From NCBI GenBank assembly GCA_019930625.1, contig CP082844.1, positions 1,054,001-1,118,000 of the forward strand: DNA of 64,000 bases, given 5' to 3'. The stretch is from Nocardia asteroides (GTDB taxonomy: Bacteria > Actinomycetota > Actinomycetes > Mycobacteriales > Mycobacteriaceae). Of this stretch, positions 25,792 through 33,252 are shown one piece after another; positions within the stretch are counted from its first letter, which is position 1, and each line of letters opens with the position of its first letter. Made by a program: the position numbers and the translations under genes. The notes beneath the pieces are model-generated. The model was not told the DNA's origin and searched no databases. It was given only the letters and a program-made list of their open reading frames with translations.

Positions 25792-27432
25792 TCACCGCCT
25801 GGTTTCCGGTCCGGTGGCGGGATAACGCGAGCGCCGGTCCTCGGCAGAGGGGTGTGTGCGGGGCGGCGGTGGTAGGACCCGGCGGTGTCCGCGTCGCTCG
25901 GGCTCCGAACCCGGCCACGGGCGCGGCGCGCCGTTCGGGATGCGAGGCCCGGGGCCGAGGCGGTCTTCACCGGCTGCTGGCCGAGGCCGTGGCGGTAGGG
26001 GCTGTCGGCGGTAGGTGCGCTGGTCGGACTCGGCCGTCGGTCGGAGCTTGGTCGCTGTACCGAGCCGATTCATCGGTTCGACGCCGTGCCCGGGTCGGCG
26101 GCGCAGTGGGGTGGTTACCGGATCCGAGCCCGCAAAGGCGGGTTCGGTGAGCCGGTGGCGTCCGCTGGGCAGTCGATGACGTCCGGTGACGTGCTGCTCG
26201 GGCGTGGTCGCGGTGCGGTCTGAGCGTTCCAGCCGGGCCAAGGCGTAGGCGGCGATGACGCCGATCGCGGTCAAGCCCGCCCAGACGACCCAGTCCAGTC
26301 CGGCGTCGCGCGCGGCGCCGACGAGGGTACCGGTGGCCAGGTTGCCGACCAGGATGCCGACGCCGACGACGGTGTTGTAGAAGCCGTAGTGGGTGGCGAC
26401 CAGCTTGTTTCCCGACAGCGAGACCACGGTGTCCATCTCGAACGGGAACACCGCCGCCGTGCCGATCGCCAGCAGCGTGGTGGTGACCAGCAGCGCGGTC
26501 ACCGCGGCCACGGTGCCGAAAAGCCCCGTGGTGGGCACGATGATCAAGGGGATGAACGCCGCAGCGAGCACGGCCATGCCGGCGACCAGGCTCTTGCCCG
26601 GCCCCCAGCGGGCACGCAACCACGCGGTGATGCGCAGCTGACCGGCGACAGCGACGACGCCGGAAACCACGAACAAGGCCGAGACCAGGGTTTGCGAGCG
26701 TGCCCCGGCGATGAATTCCGCTTGCAATGGCAAGGCCAGATACACCTGGAACGACAAGACATACGAGCCGATCATCGCTACCGAGAACGCCAGGAACCGC
26801 CGGTTGGACATGACCCGGCGCCAGTCGTCGAGCACCGAGGTCTTCTCGGCCGGGGCTTCACCGCGGCGGGCGGGCAGGGCGAACAGCTGAGCGATGGTCA
26901 ACGCGGCGAACACCGCCGCCGCGACCCCGGCGGTGACGCGGAAGTCGACCGCCATCAACGCCAGCCCGACCAGCGGTCCGGCGAGGATGCCCGCTTGATA
27001 GAACATGTTGAAGACCGCGAACGCCTCGACGCGGCGCTCGCCGGTGTCAGCGGCCAGATAGGCGCGCACGGCCGGATTGAACAACGCGCCCGCGAAGCCG
27101 GTCGCCGCGGAAGCGATCAACACCGCGGGCAGGGATTCGGCGAAGACCAGCAGCGCGAAGCCGCCGGTACGCAGCAAGCATCCGGCCACGATCAACGGTT
27201 TGTAGCCGAGCCGATCAGCCAGGGTGCCGCCGATGAGGAACATGCCCTGCTGGGAAAAGTTGCGTACACCCAGGACCAGTCCGACCGCCCACGCCGCGAG
27301 CCCCAGTGGGCCGGCCAGGTATCCGGCCAGGTACGGCATCAGCATGTAGAAGCCGAGGTTGATGCCGAACTGGTTGATCATCAACAGCTGCGCGGGCCGG
27401 TCGAAACTGGCGAATTTGGTGACCACGGTCAC
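25792..27432 (-). CDS. MFS transporter paired with cysteine lyase
   Basis: The 546-residue protein has twelve membrane stretches and the MFS signature [14 protein letters not shown]. From about residue 410 to the end the sequence is an Arg/Pro-rich disordered tail of about 130 residues, unusual for the family and possibly the result of a lost stop. Its ATG overlaps the stop of the cysteine-synthase-like gene (ATGA, 27429-27432), so the two are coupled. Export of cysteine or a sulfur-metal product would fit, but this is inference. Confidence 0.8.
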   Translation of the reverse strand: MTVVTKFASFDRPAQLLMINQFGINLGFYMLMPYLAGYLAGPLGLAAWAVGLVLGVRNFSQQGMFLIGGTLADRLGYKPLIVAGCLLRTGGFALLVFAESLPAVLIASAATGFAGALFNPAVRAYLAADTGERRVEAFAVFNMFYQAGILAGPLVGLALMAVDFRVTAGVAAAVFAALTIAQLFALPARRGEAPAEKTSVLDDWRRVMSNRRFLAFSVAMIGSYVLSFQVYLALPLQAEFIAGARSQTLVSALFVVSGVVAVAGQLRITAWLRARWGPGKSLVAGMAVLAAAFIPLIIVPTTGLFGTVAAVTALLVTTTLLAIGTAAVFPFEMDTVVSLSGNKLVATHYGFYNTVVGVGILVGNLATGTLVGAARDAGLDWVVWAGLTAIGVIAAYALARLERSDRTATTPEQHVTGRHRLPSGRHRLTEPAFAGSDPVTTPLRRRPGHGVEPMNRLGTATKLRPTAESDQRTYRRQPLPPRPRPAAGEDRLGPGPRIPNGAPRPWPGSEPERRGHRRVLPPPPRTHPSAEDRRSRYPATGPETRR

Positions 27433-28559
27433 GAGGCGAGTTCTCCTTCTGCCATTGCCGTCGGCGAGACCACCGTGGTGCAGCGGGTCCAGCGCTGCAC
27501 GACCCGTTCACCGGGGTGGCTGATCGCTTCGGGCGCGATCGGCGGGGTGGTGTCGAGGAGCCCGTGCTCGGCGCAGTAGGCGTCGTTGTAGATGGTGTCG
27601 AAGTAGCGGTGTGGCCCGTCGGGGAACACCGCGGCGATTCGGGTCGACGGCGCGGCGACGCGGGCGGCCCATCCGGCGACCAGCGCGACCGCGCCCACGC
27701 TCCACCCGCCGGTGGCGTGGTGTGTCGCTGCCAGTGTGCGGCACGCCCACACCGATTCCGCCGGGGCGACCCAGTGGACTTCGTCGAAGGCCGCGTAGTC
27801 GACGTTGGCGGGGTAGATGCTCGAACCCAGGCCGCGCATCAGCCGCGGCCCGGCCGGTTGGCCGAAGATCGTCGAGGAGATCGTGTCGACGCCGACCAGT
27901 TTCATCTCCGGGTTGTAGCGGCGCAGCACGCGCGCGACTCCGGCCGAGTGTCCGCCGGTGCCGACCGCGCACACCAGGACATCGACGGTGCCCAGCTGCT
28001 CGATCAGTTCCAAAGCCAGGGATTCGTAGCCCTCGACGTTGTCGGGATTGCTGTACTGATCCGGGCACCAGGCGTCGTCCTCGGCGGCCAGCAGCTCGGC
28101 GACCCGGTCGCGCCGCGCCTGCTGCCAGCCACCGACCGGGTGCGGTTCGGTGACCAGGTCGACCGTGGCGCCGTAGGCGGCCAGCATCTGGGCGACGATC
28201 GGTTCCAGCCCCGGGTCGGTGACCACGGTCACCGGGTGCTGGTACACCATCCCGGCCAGCGCCAACCCCAGGCCCAGCGTGCCGCTGGTCGATTCGACGA
28301 TGCGCGCGCCAGGCGCCAGATCGCCGCGTTCGCGCGCCTTCTGCACCATGTGCAGCGCGGGACGGTCCTTCATCCCGCCAGGGTTGAATCCTTCCAGCTT
28401 GGCCCAGAACCCGCGATCGGCGCCGGCCAGAGGTTCTCCGATCCGCAGCACCGGGGTGTTGCCGACCAGACCGCGGGGTGCATCGATGGCATCTGGGGCG
28501 CCCAGCATGCGACGGGTGTGGGCGAGTTCGAGGGTGGGGAAGGTCGAGGTGTTGTTCAC
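27429..28559 (-). CDS. PLP-dependent cysteine synthase/lyase-like protein (Cds1-like)
   Basis: The 376-residue protein has the fold-type II PLP signature: the lysine in [15 protein letters not shown], the [14 protein letters not shown] loop and the glycine-rich [13 protein letters not shown]. It is closer to the mycobacterial Cds1 cysteine desulfhydrase group (Rv3684-like) than to CysK. Cds1 turns cysteine into pyruvate, ammonia and H2S. In a copper region, sulfide production could precipitate or buffer metal. GTG 28559 follows AGAAGAGACAG. Coupled to the MFS gene downstream. Confidence 0.82.
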   Translation of the reverse strand: MNNTSTFPTLELAHTRRMLGAPDAIDAPRGLVGNTPVLRIGEPLAGADRGFWAKLEGFNPGGMKDRPALHMVQKARERGDLAPGARIVESTSGTLGLGLALAGMVYQHPVTVVTDPGLEPIVAQMLAAYGATVDLVTEPHPVGGWQQARRDRVAELLAAEDDAWCPDQYSNPDNVEGYESLALELIEQLGTVDVLVCAVGTGGHSAGVARVLRRYNPEMKLVGVDTISSTIFGQPAGPRLMRGLGSSIYPANVDYAAFDEVHWVAPAESVWACRTLAATHHATGGWSVGAVALVAGWAARVAAPSTRIAAVFPDGPHRYFDTIYNDAYCAEHGLLDTTPPIAPEAISHPGERVVQRWTRCTTVVSPTAMAEGELAS

Positions 28560-28662
28560 GGTTGCTGTCTCTTCTCTGCACAGGCGACCGCTTTCGCGGT
28601 ACGCCACGACGATGGGCAGCGAGCACCGGCCGGACACGACGGATCGGCCTGGCGCTGACCGA

Positions 28663-29094
28663 TCAGCGTCGGGAAATACAGAACAGAGTCAGTACAGTGC
28701 GCCCATCAGGCGAACGCGGCGCAGTAGGCGGCCCACGAATACCACCAGCGCGGGAGTCCGGTGTCGACGCCGGCGTCCAGACCGCGGTGAAAGCGGCGAG
28801 CACCAGAGCGGCCAGCGTCAGCGACACGATGCCCGGCGGCAGCGCCTTGTCCGGGCAGTGCCCGGCGTGCGCGATGCACAGCTGGGTCGCGTCGACGGTA
28901 GGGAGGGCGTGGTCGTGGCCGGTCGCGGCGTCGAAATCGGCGTGGTCGTGGTCAGTCGCGCTGACGGGCGCGGCAGCGGTGAGCGCGTGATGGACACGTG
29001 AGCCGGTCTGATCATTGAAGAGCAGGCAATCGGCGGCAGGAACGATCACCAGGGCGGCCAGCAGCAGAACTGCCAACCAGCTACCCCTGCGCAT
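28663..29094 (-). CDS. His-rich small membrane protein, DUF6153-like
   Basis: The product of about 143 residues has an N-terminal membrane helix ([16 protein letters not shown]), a loop with several histidines ([22 protein letters not shown]) and two cysteines, then a second helix and a Pro/Arg-rich tail ending LTLFCISRR. The architecture matches the DUF6153 protein at 24209. A metal-binding envelope protein is likely. No clear ribosome site is visible and GTG 29114 is an alternative start. It lies upstream of the Cds1-like gene on the same strand. Confidence 0.65.
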   Translation of the reverse strand: MRRGSWLAVLLLAALVIVPAADCLLFNDQTGSRVHHALTAAAPVSATDHDHADFDAATGHDHALPTVDATQLCIAHAGHCPDKALPPGIVSLTLAALVLAAFTAVWTPASTPDSRAGGIRGPPTAPRSPDGRTVLTLFCISRR

Positions 29095-29550
29095 CCGACC
29101 GAGAGAATTCACGATGCCGCGACAATAACGAACACATAACGGCGAACGCAATGGCGCCGCCGCCACATCCACAGCGTCGCGATGGGATCGTGTGCCCGTC
29201 TTCGTGTCGTAGACCGGCGCGGAGAGCCCCCACGCTGCCTTGCTGCGCAAACTCCACCTCCCGAACTCGATCACGCTGGGCACCAATACTTTTGGCGGTT
29301 CCTACCCTATCCGCAAGCGGAGGGTTGGTTGACAACCACAGCGATCAATCTACTATCTCGGTACGTAAATAGTTTGTGTTGTGTGATCAGGCGCACGCCT
29401 CGGCGTGTCGGACCACAAGACCTTGCGCGAGTCACATCCGTGACATGCCCCGGTGACGAGCACGTGACGAGCACCGTTTGTTCGTCCGAATGCGGCTAAC
29501 CCGCCGCCCGCCGGCGGTAAACCGCACCGGCAACGATGAAAGGGACCATC
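29095..29550. other. Intergenic region with operator
   Basis: No gene is supported here. The stretch carries the BlaI-like repeat at 29351-29374 and the leader of the His-rich secreted protein. Confidence 0.45.
29351..29374. promoter_or_regulatory. BlaI/CopY-like operator, His-rich gene 1
   Basis: TACTATCTCGGTACGTAAATAGTT has ACTAT and ATAGT arms around a GTAC centre. It lies upstream of the His-rich secreted protein at 29551 and resembles the repeat at 32342. Confidence 0.55.
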
Positions 29551-29868
29551 ATGACCACCACCGCCCGACCCCAGCGACATCGCCTTCCCGCCCGCCTGCT
29601 GGCTGCCACATCGATCGCCGCGGCTGCGACCTTTCTGGTCGCTGTTCCCGCGACCGCGGCACCGTCGGCCTCGGGGACCAGCGGCCGACCCGCGGGCGCC
29701 GATGACGGCCGGGGCACCGCCTGGCATGGCAACTCTCGCGTCGACAACGGCCACAGCACCGATGGTGGTCCACGCGGGCACGGACACGATCGCGCCGACG
29801 CCGGTCGCCACGACCCGTCCGACGACGGCGGCCACTGCACACCTCGCGTGTGCTCCGGACCCCGCTAG
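29551..29868 (+). CDS. Secreted His-rich protein 1
   Basis: The 105-residue protein has a Sec signal (LLAATSIAAAATFLVAVPATAAP) and a disordered, Gly/Asp/His-rich mature part with about eight histidines (DNGHSTDGG, RGHGHDRAD, GRHDPSDDGGHC) and two cysteines near the end. It could chelate copper in the envelope. ATG 29551 is preferred because AAAGGGACCATC precedes it. It has a BlaI-like element upstream, as does the similar protein at 32389, and its 3' end overlaps the convergent blaI gene by 4 bases. Confidence 0.65.
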   Translation: MTTTARPQRHRLPARLLAATSIAAAATFLVAVPATAAPSASGTSGRPAGADDGRGTAWHGNSRVDNGHSTDGGPRGHGHDRADAGRHDPSDDGGHCTPRVCSGPR

Positions 29869-30254
29869 CCGCTGGAGTCGGGGTGATCGATCCCTCGCGG
29901 CCGCTGCCGCAGCGCCTCACGCAACCGCTGCGATTGCGCGGGGGTCATCCTCTCGATGAACCGGGCCAGCACGTCTTCAGCGCGGCCGCCCGCATCGAGC
30001 GCGGCGCGCATCAGTCCGGCGCTGTACTGCTCGCGAGTCAGAGTGGGCCAGTAGAGGTAGGCCTTGCCGTGACGTTCGCGGTCGAGCCAGCCCTTGCGGT
30101 GCAGGTTGTCCATGGTGGTCATCACCGTGGTGTAGGCGATCTCACGCCCGCCGGCGATCACCTCGCGCACCTGGCGAACACTGACCGGCTCGCCGGCCGA
30201 CCACACCGTGTCCATGACCACCGTTTCCAGCTCGCCGAACCCGCCGCCTGCCAC
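29865..30254 (-). CDS. blaI: BlaI/MecI/CopY-family repressor 1
   Basis: The 129-residue protein has the winged-helix BlaI fold: FGELETVVMDTVWSAGEPVSVRQV, then EIAYTTVMTTMDNLHRKGWLDRE (recognition helix), then the wing HGKAYLYWPTLTREQY and a C-terminal dimerisation helix. GTG 30254 has a good ribosome site (GGTGAGGAGGTTCGG). It is divergent from the multicopper oxidase gene and probably represses copper genes through the TACTA..TAGTA elements. The regulator senses its signal either through cleavage by an M56 peptidase or by metal, as in CopY; no CxC pair is visible. Confidence 0.9.
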   Translation of the reverse strand: MAGGGFGELETVVMDTVWSAGEPVSVRQVREVIAGGREIAYTTVMTTMDNLHRKGWLDRERHGKAYLYWPTLTREQYSAGLMRAALDAGGRAEDVLARFIERMTPAQSQRLREALRQRPRGIDHPDSSG

Positions 30255-30520
30255 CCGAACCTCCTCACCTTCCGGCTTACCCGCACCGAGCGGGCCGCGC
30301 AGATCTCGGCGACGAGACGCGCGCGACAGCCTGGCCGTGATCGTAGGACGAATTCGTTTCACTCGCGCGGCAACGAGGTGAACAACCAACACGCCCGCTC
30401 ACGTGCCTCTCCCCACACACGAGCGCCCTAGCATGCGACGAGAAATCCTCTTCACCTGCACAAACCCAGTCATTCACCGGCCAGTCGATCACCGGTATCG
30501 ACACGACGAAGGAGACGCCC

Positions 30521-32083
30521 ATGTCGTCACCACCCAACCTCGGCATGCTCAGAACCCGGCGCAACTTTCTGGCGCTGAGCGCCGGTGCGGGCACAGCCGC
30601 ACTGCTGGCGGCATGCGGGAATTCCACCTCGCCTCAGCGTTCTCCGGTCGGCCCCGATTCCGAAGCGGTCCGATCCGCCGAGGACACCCGGCGATCGGCC
30701 ACCGCGGCGGTGCGCGAGGTATCGCTGCGTCCCGCGCCGAGCACGGTCGATCTCGGCGGGGTCCAGGTCCAGACCTGGACCTACGACGGCTCCCTGCCCG
30801 GGCGTGAGATCCGGTTGCGCCGCGGGGAGGTGCTGCGTGCCGAACTGAGTAATGCTTTGCCCGCGCCGACGACGGTGCATTGGCACGGCATCGCCTTGCG
30901 CAACGACATGGACGGCGTTCCCGAGATCACCCAGGACCCGATCGCCGCGGGCGCGAACTTCCGCTACGAATTCACCGTTCCCGATGCGGGCACCTACTTC
31001 TTCCACCCGCACGTCGGTGTCCAGCTCGACCGCGGCCTCTACGCCCCGCTGATCATCGAGGACCCTGACGAGGGATCCGACTACGACACCGAAGCCGTCA
31101 TCGTGCTCGACGACTGGCTCGACGGTGTCGACGGCCGCGACCCGGACAAGGAGCTGGCGAGGCTGCGTGAGCAGGGCATGGCCGGAATGGACATGGGAGG
31201 GCAATCCGGCGGCATGGACCACGGCGGAATGTCGATGAGCGGCTCGGCGCCGATGTCGGCACCCAGTGACCCGGCGATGCCGTTGGGCACCGACACCGGC
31301 GACGTGCAATACCCCTACTACCTGATCAACGGGCGCCTGGGCACCGACCCCGTGGTCCTGCAGGGCCGCCCGGGACAGCGGATGCGGCTGCGCATCATCA
31401 ACGCTGCCTCCGACACCGCCTTCCGCGTCGCCCTCGGTGGTCACCAGCTACGGGTCACCCACACCGACGGCTTCCCCGTGGATCCGGTGTCGACCGCCAA
31501 CATCCTCATCGGGATGGGCGAACGCTACGACGCCGTGGTCGAACTCGGCGACGGGGTGTTCCCGCTGGTCGCCTCCGCCGAAGGCAAGACCGGTCAGGGC
31601 TTCGCGCTCATCCGAACCGGATCCGGCACTCCACCACCGCCGGATGCTCGCCCCACCGAACTGGCCGCGATCCCGCTGTCAGCGGACAGGCTGAGCGCGG
31701 CCGAGGCCGTCCGGCTGCCCGACCGCAAACCTGATCAGATCCTCGATGTGGTCCTGGAAGCCGACGTGAACAAATACATCTGGACGATCAACGGCAAAGC
31801 CTTCCCCGACCATGCCCCGCTGGATGTGACTGCCGGGCAACGGGTCCGGCTGCGGTTCAACAACAAGACGATGATGTGGCACCCGATGCACCTGCACGGC
31901 CACACCTTCCAGGTCGTCACCGGCTCCGGGGCCGGGCCACGCAAGGACACCTTGATCGTGGTGCCCAACCAGACCGTCGAAGTCGACTTCGACACCGACA
32001 ACCCCGGCCAGTGGATGCTGCACTGCCACAACGTCTACCACGGTGAAGCCGGGATGATGGCCGTCGTCTCCTACGAGCAATAA
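30521..32083 (+). CDS. mmcO: Multicopper oxidase, Tat-type lipoprotein
   Basis: The 520-residue protein begins with a twin-arginine-like signal RTRRNFLALSAG and a lipobox LLAACG. All four copper ligand blocks are present: HWHG (about residue 120), HPHVG, HPMHLHGH and HCHNVYH. A Met-rich insertion (GMAGMDMGG...GGMDHGGMSMS, around residues 226-246) resembles that of CueO and mycobacterial MmcO and probably guides Cu(I). It should oxidise Cu(I) to Cu(II) outside the membrane. AAGGAGACGCCC precedes the ATG. The 21-residue Met/Cys micropeptide follows 111 bases downstream. Confidence 0.95.
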   Translation: MSSPPNLGMLRTRRNFLALSAGAGTAALLAACGNSTSPQRSPVGPDSEAVRSAEDTRRSATAAVREVSLRPAPSTVDLGGVQVQTWTYDGSLPGREIRLRRGEVLRAELSNALPAPTTVHWHGIALRNDMDGVPEITQDPIAAGANFRYEFTVPDAGTYFFHPHVGVQLDRGLYAPLIIEDPDEGSDYDTEAVIVLDDWLDGVDGRDPDKELARLREQGMAGMDMGGQSGGMDHGGMSMSGSAPMSAPSDPAMPLGTDTGDVQYPYYLINGRLGTDPVVLQGRPGQRMRLRIINAASDTAFRVALGGHQLRVTHTDGFPVDPVSTANILIGMGERYDAVVELGDGVFPLVASAEGKTGQGFALIRTGSGTPPPPDARPTELAAIPLSADRLSAAEAVRLPDRKPDQILDVVLEADVNKYIWTINGKAFPDHAPLDVTAGQRVRLRFNNKTMMWHPMHLHGHTFQVVTGSGAGPRKDTLIVVPNQTVEVDFDTDNPGQWMLHCHNVYHGEAGMMAVVSYEQ

Positions 32084-32194
32084 CCCCAGGCCGAGTGCCG
32101 CTGCCCCATGCCGCGGTTTCCACCGCGCGTCAGTGCGCGTACCGCCCACCGATACCTGATGCCCGCCACCGATGCGAAAGGAGGTGACCGACCG

Positions 32195-32260
32195 ATGAAC
32201 CCGATGAAGATGTTGTGCGACTGGATGTGCTCGATGATGGCCTCGTGCTGTCAAATGTGA
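32195..32260 (+). CDS. Conserved Met/Cys-rich 21-residue micropeptide (copy 1)
   Basis: The frame opens at ATG 32195 behind a near-ideal ribosome site (AAAGGAGGTGA, 32178-32188). It encodes 21 residues with six Met and four Cys, with the core CDWMCSMM and a CC-x-M end. The peptide at 47458-47523 has the same length and is identical at about 15 of 21 positions, including every Cys and the DW pair. That is the strongest evidence it is translated. It follows the multicopper oxidase gene and precedes a terminator. Such a peptide could be a minimal Cu(I)-binding protein or a translated sensor. Confidence 0.75.
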   Translation: MNPMKMLCDWMCSMMASCCQM

Positions 32261-32274
32261 CCCCCAACGGGTCA

Positions 32275-32313
32275 CGTGGGTCGGCCGTCGAGTCGCCAGT
32301 CGGCCGACCCACG
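32275..32313. terminator. Terminator after micropeptide copy 1
   Basis: CGTGGGTCGGCCG and CGGCCGACCCACG form a perfect 13-bp stem with a 13-base loop, starting 15 bases after the micropeptide stop. Confidence 0.75.
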
Positions 32314-32341
32314 AAATTCCACCAGGGCGACGTGACAAGCA

Positions 32342-32371
32342 AACTACTATCTGCGTACGTAGATAGTAGTT
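32342..32371. promoter_or_regulatory. BlaI/CopY-like operator, His-rich gene 2
   Basis: AACTACTATCT and AGATAGTAGTT form a perfect 11-bp inverted repeat with the spacer GCGTACGT. It is the longest of the set and lies 18 bases upstream of the start of the His-rich secreted protein. Confidence 0.8.
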
Positions 32372-32388
32372 CTACGAGATAGGCCACT

Positions 32389-32661
32389 ATGAACACCAAA
32401 TCCTCACCGCAGAGCACGCGCCGGATCGCCACTAGCGTCGGCCTTGCGATCTTCACCGTCGCCGCCACTGCCACGCTCGCCTCTCCGGCGCTCGCCGACG
32501 CCGGCACCACCGCATCGGCCACCGAGGTCTCCGCCGCACACGACAACCGCCACCGTGACCACCACCCGGGCAGTCGCCACGGCAACCACCGCAACCATCA
32601 GGCCCCGCTGCTCAACAACTACCGGCCCGGATTCCCGCTTCCGCGCACCGGCAGCTGGTAA
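32389..32661 (+). CDS. Secreted His-rich protein 2
   Basis: The 90-residue protein has a Sec signal (VGLAIFTVAATATLASPALADA) and a short mature part with nine histidines in a run of H-x and HH motifs (AAHDNRHRDHHPGSRHGNHRNH), then a Pro-rich end. It probably chelates copper outside the membrane. The operator at 32342-32371 lies so close to the start that the mRNA leader must be very short; no ribosome site is visible, so the transcript may be leaderless. It resembles the protein at 29551 in design rather than sequence. Confidence 0.7.
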   Translation: MNTKSSPQSTRRIATSVGLAIFTVAATATLASPALADAGTTASATEVSAAHDNRHRDHHPGSRHGNHRNHQAPLLNNYRPGFPLPRTGSW

Positions 32662-32674
32662 CACAGGCCTGGTC

Positions 32675-32714
32675 AGATGAGGGTCGATCCCACGATGGCG
32701 ATCGACCCTCATCT
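32675..32714. terminator. Terminator after His-rich gene 2
   Basis: AGATGAGGGTCGATC pairs perfectly with GATCGACCCTCATCT (15-bp stem, 10-base loop), 14 bases after the stop of the His-rich gene. Confidence 0.75.
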
Positions 32715-32715
32715 G

Positions 32716-32736
32716 CACTTCGACCAGGTCGAAGTG
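32716..32736. repeat. Perfect 21-base palindrome
   Basis: CACTTCGACC-A-GGTCGAAGTG directly abuts the terminator and precedes the second blaI operator. It could be a second operator or part of a composite transcription stop. Confidence 0.5.
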
Positions 32737-32756
32737 ACAGAACATCACCGAACAAC

Positions 32757-32775
32757 CTACGATATTGCTACGTAG
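32757..32775. promoter_or_regulatory. BlaI/CopY-like operator, blaI 2
   Basis: CTACGATATTGCTACGTAG lies 29 bases before the GTG start of the second blaI gene, as expected for autoregulation. The element at 13869 is nearly identical. Confidence 0.6.
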
Positions 32776-32803
32776 ATTTAAGGTTCCTGTCAGGAGGTTG
32801 GTC

Positions 32804-33175
32804 GTGGCACACCGATTCGGCGATCTCGAAGCCGTCGTGATGGAGCGCGTGTGGGCGGCCGAAGACGACCTCACCGTCCGTGACGTCTACGAAAGTTTGC
32901 TGCTCGAACGCGAGATCGCCTACACCACGGTGATGTCCACCATGGACAACCTGCACCGCAAGGGCTGGCTCGACCGCGAACGCCATGGCAAGGCATACCT
33001 GTACTGGCCCACCCTCACCCGCGAGGAATACAGCGCACAGCTCATGCGTGATGCCCTCGAAGGCACGCGCTCCGATCTCGTGCTGGCGCATTTCGTCGAC
33101 CAGATCAGCGAGGATGAATCCGAGGCCTTGCGCGCCCTGCTCCGCCGCGGAAAATCCAACCGATCCAAAAGCTGA
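32804..33175 (+). CDS. blaI: BlaI/MecI/CopY-family repressor 2
   Basis: The 123-residue winged-helix protein shares most of its core with repressor 1: FGDLEAVVMERVWAAEDDLTV, EIAYTTVMSTMDNLHRKGWLDRERHGKAYLYWPTL in pieces, and the acidic C-terminal helix. CAGGAGGTTG precedes GTG 32804. It stands 77 bases before the CopB-type ATPase gene and probably represses it and itself. Two intact repressors plus one broken copy in 6 kb point to repeated duplication of this regulator. Confidence 0.9.
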   Translation: MAHRFGDLEAVVMERVWAAEDDLTVRDVYESLLLEREIAYTTVMSTMDNLHRKGWLDRERHGKAYLYWPTLTREEYSAQLMRDALEGTRSDLVLAHFVDQISEDESEALRALLRRGKSNRSKS

Positions 33176-33252
33176 GCCATCCCGTTCGCCCTGGTCGCGG
33201 CGAGTTCGGCCGCGGCTGCGCCCCTGCCGTCGACCCAAAGGAACGTCAGCGC

